Shown here in pieces: positions 7,216 to 15,400 of a stretch of 20,680 nt of DNA. The DNA lies in assembly GCA_031282225.1 (NCBI GenBank), contig JAITEC010000173.1, positions 1-20,680 on the forward strand. The letters are read 5' to 3'. The translations under genes and the position numbers were made by a program. Position 1 is the stretch's first letter; every line of letters begins with the position of its first letter. Under the pieces are notes generated by a model. The model was not told the DNA's origin. It saw only the letters and a list, made by a program, of their open reading frames with translations, and searched no databases. The stretch is from Oscillospiraceae bacterium (lineage in GTDB: Bacteria; Bacillota; Clostridia; Oscillospirales; Oscillospiraceae).

Positions 7216-9471
7216 TCACTCGTACGGAGATATGTCGGCGTACGCCGACACGCCTCTGTTGCGGCTGTCTTTCGTGAATTGTCTTATAGTATGCGCCACG
7301 GCCTCGCGCACCGGCTTGGTGTCCCGGCAACACAGCGACAGCCTGTAGCGGAACCTGTCGTTTATTTTGACAACGGGCGCCGGTGCCGGCCCTAGCAGCT
7401 TCATGTCCGTTTCGCCGCGCAGATAGGCCTCCAGCGCCGCTCGCAGACGCCAGCACCCCCGCACGACCGCGCCCTCGTCCGTCCCGACGGCCGTTATCGC
7501 GAAAATGTCCGTCATCGGCGGGCTTCCGGCGATCTCGCGCAGCTTTATCTCCCGCGCGTAAAAACCGTCGTAATCCTGGCGCGCCGCGAGCCGGATGACC
7601 TCGTTTGCAGGCGTAAATGTCTGTATGACCGCCCTGCCGGGTTTCCCTCCGCGCCCCGAGCGCCCCACCACCTGCGTTATAAGCGCGAACGTGCGCTCGT
7701 GCGCGCGGTAGTCGTTCATATAGAGCGACATGTCCGCCGAAACCACGCCTACAAGCGTCACGTTTTCAAAATCCAGTCCCTTGGCTACCATCTGCGTGCC
7801 CACGAGCAACGGCGCGCGCTCTTTCAAAAAGCGCTCCAGCAACGCCTCGTGCGTGTTTAATCCGGCCACGGCATCCGTGTCCATGCGTATTATGTCCGCC
7901 CCGGGAAACAGCACCCTCAGTTCCGCCTCCACGCTCTGCGTGCCGGCGCCTACGCGCCGGAGACGCCCGCCGCACTTTGGGCAATGCCGGGGTGCCGGCA
8001 CCGAGTAGCCGCAGTAATGGCACATGAGCCGCCCATTTGCCGAGTGATAAGTCATGGACACGCTGCACCGCGCGCACATATGCGTAAAACCGCACTCGGG
8101 GCAGGCGATCAGCGTGCCGGCGCCCCGCCTGTTTATAAACAGGATCGACTGTTCCCCACGCTCCATGTTGTCCCGTATCTCGCGTTCCAGCACGCGGCTG
8201 ACCGAGCCGGCGTTGCCGTCCCTCGCCTCTTCTTTCATGTCGGCTATGATGACGGGCGGCATGGCGCGCTCGTTGTATCTCGCGGGCAGCCTGAGCAGCT
8301 TGTACCTCCCGGCGGACGCCCCGTACATACTCTCTACGGAAGGCGTCGCGGAGCCGAGCAGCAAAAGGGCTCCCCATCGCGCGCACCTGTACTTTGCCAC
8401 GTCCCGCGCGTGATAACGCGGCGCGTTCTCGGACTTATACGTGTACTCTTGTTCCTCGTCGAGAATTATAACGCCTATGTTCTCGACAGGCGCGAAAATC
8501 GCCGATCTCGTGCCCACAACTACGCGCGCGCCGCCGCCGCGTATGCGCTTCCACTCGTCACATCGCTCCCCGGACGCCAGCGCGCTGTGCAGCACGGCAA
8601 CGCTGTCGCCGAAATGCGCGGCGAACACGTTTGCAAGCTGCGGCGTGAGGGCTATCTCCGGAACCAGGACTATTGCGGTTCTCCCTCTGCCGACAACCGC
8701 CTTTATCGTCTCTATATACACAGATGTCTTGCCGCTCCCGGTCACGCCGTAGAGCAGCGCGGCGCCCGCCACCCCCGTCCTCGCGAGCGAATCGAGTTGC
8801 TCGAACACGTCGCGCTGCGCGCCCGTAAGCGCAAATCCCTCCTCTATGCGCGCCGGCTTCAACTCGGTGCGCCTCGGCGCCTGGATATGTTCGATGTATA
8901 TCAGCCCCCGCTTTTCGAGAGCTTTCACTGACGATTGCGCGACTCCCGTAAAGTACGTTATATCCGACACGGCCATGCGCCCCTCGCGCGCGAGCAGATC
9001 GAGGATGGCTGCCTGCGCGGGCGAGCGCGCGCGCTTCCTGTCCGCCAGTTCCACGGCGTCCTCTCCCGGCACGTTCAACGCGGCTATCCTTACAGTTTTG
9101 TCGCCCGCCCTGCGGCGCCCGTCTTTGAACCACATTCCTGCGGGAAGCATGGCGCGAAACGCATCGTACACGGTGCAGAAAAAGCGTTCCCCCATCCATA
9201 TAGCCAGCTTGATGTGCTCCCCGCTGAGCACGGGCTCACTGTCGAGAGCCATGGTTATATATTTGAGCTTCGGGTACGGGCTGTTCTCCACAAGCGCGAG
9301 CACCACGCCCTCGCTCTGCCTGTTGCCCGCGCCAAACGGCACGGATACGCGCATGCCGGGCACAATCCCTCCGCGCATATGTTCCGGTATGCCGTACTCA
9401 TACGGCTTGTCAATAGAAAACACGGCGGCGCCCACGGCTATTTTCGCGGCACCGTAACTGTCAAGACCCAT
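7216..9471 (-). CDS. priA: Primosomal protein N' (replication restart helicase PriA)
   Basis: A 3'-to-5' superfamily-2 DNA helicase that binds stalled forks and reloads the replisome. In 751 aa it has the N-terminal 3'-DNA-binding domain (about 8-105) and Walker A GVTGSGKTS (242-250). The motif II box reads DEEQ (338-341), where E. coli has DEEH. Motif III GSATPS is at 373-378. A zinc-binding insert carries eight cysteines (457, 460, 466, 469, 484, 487, 497, 500). GTQMVAKGLDF (558-568) and QVVGRSGRGG (600-609) complete the helicase core. The ATG at 9471 has AGGGGG just upstream. It is 21 nt from rpoZ; coaBC, often found between these two genes, is missing. Confidence 0.97.
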   Translation of the reverse strand: MGLDSYGAAKIAVGAAVFSIDKPYEYGIPEHMRGGIVPGMRVSVPFGAGNRQSEGVVLALVENSPYPKLKYITMALDSEPVLSGEHIKLAIWMGERFFCTVYDAFRAMLPAGMWFKDGRRRAGDKTVRIAALNVPGEDAVELADRKRARSPAQAAILDLLAREGRMAVSDITYFTGVAQSSVKALEKRGLIYIEHIQAPRRTELKPARIEEGFALTGAQRDVFEQLDSLARTGVAGAALLYGVTGSGKTSVYIETIKAVVGRGRTAIVLVPEIALTPQLANVFAAHFGDSVAVLHSALASGERCDEWKRIRGGGARVVVGTRSAIFAPVENIGVIILDEEQEYTYKSENAPRYHARDVAKYRCARWGALLLLGSATPSVESMYGASAGRYKLLRLPARYNERAMPPVIIADMKEEARDGNAGSVSRVLEREIRDNMERGEQSILFINRRGAGTLIACPECGFTHMCARCSVSMTYHSANGRLMCHYCGYSVPAPRHCPKCGGRLRRVGAGTQSVEAELRVLFPGADIIRMDTDAVAGLNTHEALLERFLKERAPLLVGTQMVAKGLDFENVTLVGVVSADMSLYMNDYRAHERTFALITQVVGRSGRGGKPGRAVIQTFTPANEVIRLAARQDYDGFYAREIKLREIAGSPPMTDIFAITAVGTDEGAVVRGCWRLRAALEAYLRGETDMKLLGPAPAPVVKINDRFRYRLSLCCRDTKPVREAVAHTIRQFTKDSRNRGVSAYADISPYE

Positions 9472-9492
9472 TGTCCCCCTGCCCGAACCGGC

Positions 9493-9678
9493 TCACGTGA
9501 TTTTATACTCGCCCGACGCTATTTCCTCAATGGCCCGCGTTACCGGCTTTTGGTCGGGATCCTCATAGTTGTAGTGCTCTTCGGAGGCCAGCTCCCTCGC
9601 CCTATGCGAGATGACGTTGACAAGCAGGTAACGGCTGTTCACCTTTTCCAAAAGCTGCGGCAGCGATGGATACAGCAT
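9493..9678 (-). CDS. rpoZ: DNA-directed RNA polymerase omega subunit
   Basis: Small subunit (61 aa) that helps fold and retain the beta' subunit of RNA polymerase. The family signature is present: LPQLLEKVNSRYLLVNVISHRARELA, followed by the KPVTRAIEEIASGEYKI end. The length fits the short clostridial omega. The ATG at 9678 is preceded by AAAGGAG at a 10-nt distance. It lies between remA and priA; in most relatives gmk sits between remA and rpoZ, but here the gap is only 49 nt. Confidence 0.95.
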   Translation of the reverse strand: MLYPSLPQLLEKVNSRYLLVNVISHRARELASEEHYNYEDPDQKPVTRAIEEIASGEYKIT

Positions 9679-9727
9679 ATAGAACCAACTCCTTTAATTA
9701 ACAGATGAATATTATTGACTGTTGCGG

Positions 9728-9991
9728 TCACTGCGCGGCGGCGCCGTCTCCGTCGCCTTTCGCGGCGAGCCTGCCCGTGATGGTGTCCGAATGCACTGAC
9801 GACAAGACCACGTGGCCACTGTCTGTTATTATTACAGACCGCGTGCGCCTGCCGTAAGTGGCGTCAATCAGCGTGCCGTTGTCGCGCGAATCCGACACTA
9901 TGCGCTTAATCGGCGCCGAATCCGGGTTGACGAGAGCCACTACCCTGTCCGCCGAAAGCATATTCCCAAAACCTATGCCTATAAGCCTCAC
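9728..9991 (-). CDS. remA: Extracellular matrix regulatory protein RemA (DUF370)
   Basis: DNA-binding regulator that in Bacillus subtilis activates matrix and osmoprotection genes; it forms ring-like oligomers that bind repeated promoter sites (family knowledge). The 87-aa product shows the full family pattern: [30 protein letters not shown], then [17 protein letters not shown], with a short Gly/Ala-rich tail. The start is GTG at 9991, the only start aligning with the family N-terminus, with AAGGG 7 nt upstream. It follows a small membrane protein gene by 69 nt and precedes rpoZ by 49 nt. What it controls in this organism cannot be told from the window. Confidence 0.95.
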   Translation of the reverse strand: MRLIGIGFGNMLSADRVVALVNPDSAPIKRIVSDSRDNGTLIDATYGRRTRSVIITDSGHVVLSSVHSDTITGRLAAKGDGDGAAAQ

Positions 9992-10060
9992 AATTATGCC
10001 CTTGCCTTTCGTTTCACTGCAATACGCGAACCCGCCTTTCCTCTCATTCGGTAGGAGCCC

Positions 10061-10576
10061 CTACGGCGGCGGGCGCCGCTTGGCGACCCTGTGTATATAT
10101 AGCCCTATAAGCTTTGTCAACCCGATATCGAACAGGACAAAAGCCGCGTTCCCCGCCGCAAATACAACAGCCGCGCCCCATTTGGCACCGCCGCCCGCCG
10201 TCAGCGCCTCCCTCGACACAAACCACAGAGCCGCCAGCGCCGCGTTGAATACCGCCAGCTTCGCAATCCACGCGGCCGCTTTCCGCCTCAGGCGCTCCGC
10301 GAAGCACTTAGCTATCGGATAGTACCCAAAAAACAGCGCGTACAGCAATACTATCGACTTGTTTGCCACGGTCGCCGTCCCCAGCGCGCATCCGGCCGCG
10401 AAAACGCACGCAGCGGACGCGGGTCCCGCCTCGACGACCGCCGCCGCCGTGAAGAGCGACGACACAGCTACGGCGCCGAGCTGCCCGGTCGGCACCACGG
10501 CCGCAATGTGCAAAAACGCCAAGGTCAGCGCGGTAAACATGGCGCCCACCGTAATGGCCCGGGTTCTCTTATCCAC
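10061..10576 (-). CDS. Small integral membrane protein of unknown function
   Basis: A hydrophobic protein of 171 aa with about five predicted membrane helices, centred near [21 protein letters not shown], the Ala-rich stretch containing [50 protein letters not shown] and [19 protein letters not shown]. Short basic loops (ERLRRK, HRVAKRR) suggest cytosolic ends. Its layout recalls small transporter-type membrane subunits such as ECF S components, but no diagnostic motif is visible, so no substrate can be proposed. The start is GTG 10576, which overlaps the end of the DnaJ-domain gene by 8 nt (GTGGATAA); the frame extends further upstream without family-like sequence. Tight coupling implies co-expression with the DnaJ protein. 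Confidence 0.8.
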   Translation of the reverse strand: MDKRTRAITVGAMFTALTLAFLHIAAVVPTGQLGAVAVSSLFTAAAVVEAGPASAACVFAAGCALGTATVANKSIVLLYALFFGYYPIAKCFAERLRRKAAAWIAKLAVFNAALAALWFVSREALTAGGGAKWGAAVVFAAGNAAFVLFDIGLTKLIGLYIHRVAKRRPPP

Positions 10577-11168
10577 AGCGGCAGCACAGATCGGCGCACA
10601 TGAGTGCCGTACATATATCGCACGCGTCGCATCCGGCGTTTGCCACTGGTGTCTCATACCCATACGGCCTATAGCTTTGTCCGCCGCGATTCATGTAGTC
10701 CAGCGCCTGCCTGTACTCGGCGTTACCGGGCTCCATGGCCGCCGCCGTCCTGTAGTACGTCATCGCATCGTCGAGCCATCCCTTGCGGTAATATAGGCTG
10801 CCCATGAGGAAGTGCCACTCGGCGCTCCTGTCGCCTACCGCCATGAGCATCCGCTCCGCCGCTCCAAGCTGCCCGCTGTTGATCGCCTGGCGGATGCCCG
10901 CGAATTGCGCGCTTCCCGCCGAGCCGTTAAAGCCGGAATGGGCGTATGCCCCGGCACCCGCCCCCGGCCGCCCGCCTCCGGCTCGCTGCCGGGTCACCTC
11001 GTCGTATGCCTCGTTTATCTCTTTCATCTTCTCCGAGGCGAGGTCTGCAAGGGGGTTGTCGTGGTAATTGTCCGGGTGGTACTTCCTCACCAGCTCTCGG
11101 TACGCCTTTTTTATCTCGTCGTCTGACGCCCCGGCGGACACGCCGAGAACGCTGTACGGATCGTTCAT
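10569..11168 (-). CDS. DnaJ-domain protein with helical repeats and a Cys-rich tail
   Basis: A J-domain protein of 199 aa expected to stimulate an Hsp70 (DnaK). The J-domain is at residues 1-60 with the HPD tripeptide at 31-33 and the [19 protein letters not shown] end typical of clostridial J-proteins. It lacks the Gly/Phe, zinc-finger and C-terminal domains of true DnaJ. After a Gly/Ala linker (62-90) comes a TPR-like helical region (about 91-160), then a tail with seven Cys in the last 20 residues, which may bind metal or anchor the protein. The start ATG 11168 fits the family; its ribosome site is weak (GGATG). ATG 11177 is an alternative. It is the first gene after the 11218..11246 promoter. 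Confidence 0.88.
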   Translation of the reverse strand: MNDPYSVLGVSAGASDDEIKKAYRELVRKYHPDNYHDNPLADLASEKMKEINEAYDEVTRQRAGGGRPGAGAGAYAHSGFNGSAGSAQFAGIRQAINSGQLGAAERMLMAVGDRSAEWHFLMGSLYYRKGWLDDAMTYYRTAAAMEPGNAEYRQALDYMNRGGQSYRPYGYETPVANAGCDACDICTALMCADLCCRCG

Positions 11169-11217
11169 TGGGTACATCCATTCAATATTTTTTTGATGCC
11201 ATGCGCGCCTATAAATC

Positions 11218-11246
11218 ATTATAACCCGAACAGGGCGTAATTTCAA
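11218..11246 (-). promoter_or_regulatory. Sigma-70/SigA-type promoter of the dnaJ-like...rsgA cluster
   Basis: On the minus strand, TTGAAA (11246..11241) and a perfect TATAAT (11223..11218) are separated by exactly 17 nt. Transcription would begin near 11211, leaving a leader of about 43 nt before the DnaJ-domain start. This position also rules out the longer upstream starts of that frame. It is the strongest minus-strand promoter seen in the window and may serve the whole cluster down to rsgA. Confidence 0.8.
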
Positions 11247-11278
11247 CACTTAGATTTGCGCACTGTTTTGCGGAAATG

Positions 11279-11299
11279 CTCACGCGCTTTGCGCGTGAG
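11279..11299. repeat. Perfect 9-bp hairpin between the Rpn-like gene and the dnaJ promoter
   Basis: CTCACGCGC, loop TTT, GCGCGTGAG. It lies 44 nt beyond the Rpn-like stop and 33 nt before the next promoter. No T-run follows on either strand, so it is not a classical Rho-independent terminator, but it could slow read-through or protect mRNA ends. The rest of 11247..11342 holds nothing I recognise. Confidence 0.6.
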
Positions 11300-11342
11300 G
11301 CGCTTCTCCGAGGGGGCTAGGACGCCACGGCGCTGCGTACCG

Positions 11343-12257
11343 TTACTGCGGCGGGGACTGTGCGGCCCCTGACGCCTTGGCGTGGCGGAGAATCTTTTCT
11401 GGTGATAGGCCGGAATACTTGGATGCTCTCTCAATAGAAAACCCGTCCCTTATCATTGCCAGCGCCGTCTCCAGCTTGCCCTCAGCTTTGCCGCGCGCCT
11501 CGCCGATTGCGATACCGTCCTCCCGAGCCTCTTCCATCCACACCTCTTTTGCGATGTCGATGTTAAACTCCGTCATCAACATATTCTCCACCTCCGAGCC
11601 CTGTTTTTTGAGATAGTCGGCCATTATGCCCTCGTCTATGCACTGGCGTATAGCCGCTGTTATCGCTTCGACGAGCGGCATTCCTGCCTCTTGGTTTTTG
11701 CGAATCAGCGCCATGAATCTCACGTAGTCGCCCAAGTTCCGGCTGCGTTGCAGTATTTTGGGGTTGTGCCCGTCGTTGATGTTGTATCCCTTGACCGTCA
11801 GCTCCAGCAGGCCAGGTATCTCCGGCGCTTCCATGAACGCGTCCGACAGCTTCAGCTCGAACTCGTCGGGACACGGCTCCGTGCCGTTGTACAGCACGAT
11901 GAAGTCCGGTTTCGGCATCCTCATCAGCTTGTGCCTGTAGATATCCCTTCTGTCCGTAAGCCTCTCATATTCGCGCCCGACGTATATCAGCATACGCAGG
12001 GGGATATTGCTGTTCAGCGTGGATTGGTGTTCAATGAGCACTATCAGCCGACCGTCCAGCACAAACGCGAGGTCGTTTATCTGGTTTTGAAACAGCGCGT
12101 CCTCAAGCGTCACGAGTTCTACCCGGGCGTCCTCCGGGTAGTTCCTGCCTTTCAGCGCCCCGTACATCTCGAGCAGACGCCCGCGATCCTTAAAAAAGTC
12201 CGCAAATACGCTGCTCTTGTGCTCCCTGTTGGCGTTTGACGTGCCATTGCCTGTCAT
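11343..12257 (-). CDS. Rpn family (YhgA-like) putative recombination-promoting nuclease
   Basis: A 304-aa protein of the Rpn/YhgA-like group, described as RecA-independent recombination-promoting nucleases and annotated in many genomes as putative transposases. The N-terminal part carries the PD-(D/E)xK-type core, here as Asp62 in INDLAFVL and Glu76-x-Gln78 in VLIEHQST, followed by the family block IPLRMLIYVGREYERL. The C-terminal half has helical repeats (GIAIGEARGKAEGKLETA). The start is ATG 12257, with GGGGGTG 7 nt upstream; the frame runs to 12356 without a better site. No terminal inverted repeats or target duplications are seen, so it is not part of a visible insertion sequence. Such genes are often horizontally acquired and patchily distributed. 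Confidence 0.85.
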   Translation of the reverse strand: MTGNGTSNANREHKSSVFADFFKDRGRLLEMYGALKGRNYPEDARVELVTLEDALFQNQINDLAFVLDGRLIVLIEHQSTLNSNIPLRMLIYVGREYERLTDRRDIYRHKLMRMPKPDFIVLYNGTEPCPDEFELKLSDAFMEAPEIPGLLELTVKGYNINDGHNPKILQRSRNLGDYVRFMALIRKNQEAGMPLVEAITAAIRQCIDEGIMADYLKKQGSEVENMLMTEFNIDIAKEVWMEEAREDGIAIGEARGKAEGKLETALAMIRDGFSIERASKYSGLSPEKILRHAKASGAAQSPPQ

Positions 12258-12452
12258 ATGATCACACCCCCATTGCTCCACGGCGGCACCATTTGCGAAC
12301 ATGCTCACGGTCTCTGCCTTTGACGATAGCATAGCACATTTCAAGGCGCGTTTCAAGCTCGCGGCACGGGACTCGGAACATTTCCGCCTCCCGCGCGTCT
12401 AACTAAAACAACTTGCGTTTTACGGAGCATATTGTTGAAAGCGGGGATACCG

Positions 12453-15400
12453 ATGAAAAAATGCGGATCGTTTGTGGGAACCGGCGGCATGGCGGTGCGG
12501 GCGGCGGCGGCGCTGGTTTTGGCGGGGCTGGCTCTCGGACTGCTGCCGCCCGCAGGAGGCGGCTCGGGCAGCGGGGCGGCGGCGCCGCCGGAGGCGCCCG
12601 TGAAGGACGGATACACGCTCGCGCCGGAGGTCTACTCGGCCTTCGGCGTATACCCTGGCGGGGCGTTTATTCTCACAGTGCCGAAGGACACTACGGCGCA
12701 GGCGGTGTCCGGCGCTTTCACGATAGACGGAGAACCGGCGCCCACGGTGACATCGCGCGGGGCGCGGGAATTTCTTATCGAGCCGGCTGCAAGGCTGTTC
12801 GGCGACAGCCTGTACACTTTCAGGCTGCAAAAACCCGACGGCGGGGAGGTCACGTGGGTGTTTCAGACGGCGGGCGAGTTCAATATCGCCTCCGTGCTGC
12901 CGGCGCACCAGTCGACGAACGTGCCTGTGGACACCGGCATCGAGATAACCTTCAGCGAGCGGGACTTCGAGCCCATAGACAAGCTGTTTGAGATATCGCC
13001 TGCCGTCGCGGGCCGCTTTGAGTACCACAAGGAGACCGCCGTGTTCGTGCCGAACAAGCTCGAGTACGCGACTGTGTACACGGTGACGCTTAAATCTGGC
13101 GCCCGGCGCGCGGGCGGCGGCGAGGCGATAAGCGGGGATACCGTGTTCTCGTTCGAGACGCAGCCGGCTCCCGGAGACGACGATCCGGCCCGCGACGTAT
13201 ACATATCGTTCAACACGCAATACGCGGAACTGCCGCCATCTCGCCCGCCTGTCGTAGGGATGTACGCTTATTCATATAAAGACAAAACGGCGCCATCGCC
13301 GGACGCAGCTGTATACAAATTCTCAGGCGCGTCGGACGCGGTGGCGGCGGTTGAAAAACTGCTGGTTTACCCGCTCTGGGCAAACTACGCGCGTGCGGGC
13401 GGCGCGGCAGACACTTCGCGCCTGGAGCGCGTCATGGAACTCGACAGCCGCGCGTATGACGCGCAGAGCGGCACTCTGACTTTCCCGGGCGCCCTGGGGC
13501 AGGGCTTCTACCTCGTGGAAGCCGCCTGCGGGGACGCTCGCGCGCAGATGGTCGTCCAGATCAGCGACCTGCCCGTGCAAGTGATATCCGACAGCGCGCG
13601 CGCTCTCGTGTGGGTCAATGACATGACAACGGGCAAGGCCGCGGCGGGCGCCGTCATCAAGGACGCCGCGACAGGCAAGAGCTACACGGCGGATAAAAGC
13701 GGCGTCGCGGAGGTCGGCCGCGCCCTGGACGGCTCGGGTTCGCAGGCGCTGGAGAGACTGGATATTTCGTACGGCGCGGGGCGGCAGTGCGTGTGGCTGT
13801 ACACGCCAGGATATTCAGTATATCACGGCGGGCCTATGCGGTGGCGCGGCGACGGCGGCGACGAGGGGTACTGGAGCACGACGCGGCTCGACAGAACGCT
13901 GTTCGCGCGCGGCGACACAGTGTCGTTCTGGGGATTCGTAAAGAACCGCGACAGCGGCGTCAGCCCCGGCGCTGTGACGATCGCTCTCACGCAAGGGTAC
14001 AATGGCCTGCGCTACTCCGCGGGCAGCGGGCGGGACATCCTGCACCGGACGACGGTCCGTGTAGCCCACGGCGCCTATAGCGGGGCTTTCGATCTGCCAA
14101 TGCTCGACCCCGGCTCTTACTGCCTGTCCGTTATGGACGGCGAGGCGACGGTGAGCGCCGTATATTTCTCGGTGGAGGACTTCGTAAAGCCGGACTATGT
14201 GCTGCAAGCCTCACCCGACAAAAAAGCTGTTTTCCTGGGCGATTACATTACGTTCGAGACAAAGGCCAGCTTCTTCGAGGGCACGCCCGTGGCGGAACTC
14301 GGCGTCTCTTACGGGCTATACGGCTACCCGCTGCGCACCTTGGAGGGGGGCAGCGGCACAACTGACAGGGACGGTGCCGTGGCGGTGGCGCAGCGCGCCG
14401 AGACGGATCCGGGCGTTGCCGACGCGCAGGGCGTTGCGACAGTGTGGTTCAACGCGGAGGCGACACTCCCCGAGACGGGCCCGACATACGCGTCCGCCTC
14501 AGCACTCGTGTTTATAAACGATATGGACGCGAGCGCGGGTGCCACGCGCGACGGCGCAGACGCGAAGCTCACTGTGGAAGTGCGGGCCATGACGCCCGAG
14601 CGCATAAACAACGGCACCGCGGAACATGTCTACGACTACCTGGGCGGCCCCATATCCGGCAAGGACGTGACGGCGGATATTTACAGGGTCTACTGGACGC
14701 GCGAGGACACGGGCGAGACATACTACGATTATATAGAGAAAAAGTCCGTGACCCGCTGGCGATATGTGCGCAACGAGGAGAAGATAAGCGCCTTCACAGT
14801 GACGACCGGGGACGACGGCGTGGCGGAACACACCTTTACTGTGCCAAACCGCAAGGACGAGTGCTATTTTGCCAAAATCGCGTGTACGGACGGAAACGGC
14901 AGGCGCATATCGCACGAGGTCTATATCGGCGAGGATTACACCGACAGGTTTTGGCGCATCAACTCAAACGACTACTCTCTCGAAGGCGCGAGAGAGAGCT
15001 ACAACACGGGCGACGAGGTCAACCTGTCGCTCACCCGTGCGGGAAACGTCGTCAGCAGCGGCGGCTTCCTGTACGTCACGGAGCAGCGCGGCATTACGGA
15101 TTGGGCGGCGGGCAAGAGTGGTATCTCGTTTACGTTTGGCGCTGCCCACATCCCCAACGTGACGGTATGCGCGTATTATTTCGACGGGAACAGCTACCAC
15201 TCGAGCTACAATATGCGCGCATATATACGTTTCAACTACGAGGCAAACAGTCTTGGGCTTAAAGTGGATACCGACAAGGAAACATATAGACCCGGCGAAA
15301 CATGCGTCGTCACGGTGACATCCTCCGCGCCGGGCGGCATGCCCGTGGCGGCAAATATAAACGTCAGCGCGGTGGACGAGGCGCTGTTCGCGCTGCGCGA

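Noticed and set aside
8449..8460. PriA motif II reading DEEQ instead of DEEH as a sign of an inactive helicase
   Set aside because: All other helicase and zinc motifs are intact, and I recall DEEQ in some clostridial PriA proteins, so it is likely normal variation.
7984..8931. 315-aa open frame on the plus strand opposite priA
   Set aside because: His/Arg-rich shadow of priA with no recognisable motif or ribosome site.
11279..11299. Hairpin as a Rho-independent terminator of the Rpn-like gene
   Set aside because: No T-run follows on either strand; kept only as an inverted repeat.
11343..12257. Rpn-like gene as part of an insertion sequence
   Set aside because: No terminal inverted repeats, target duplication or second transposition gene was found around it.
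12258..12452. Promoter in the gap between the Rpn-like and macroglobulin genes
   Set aside because: TTGACG at 12320..12325 and TTGAAA-like hexamers on the other strand have no -10 box at a suitable distance; only a short direct repeat TTTCAAG (12339 and 12351 region) is seen.
12413..13220. Open frames in other reading frames at the macroglobulin start (both strands)
   Set aside because: Composition is shadow-like (Arg/Gly/His-rich) and they lie under a well-supported signal-peptide protein.
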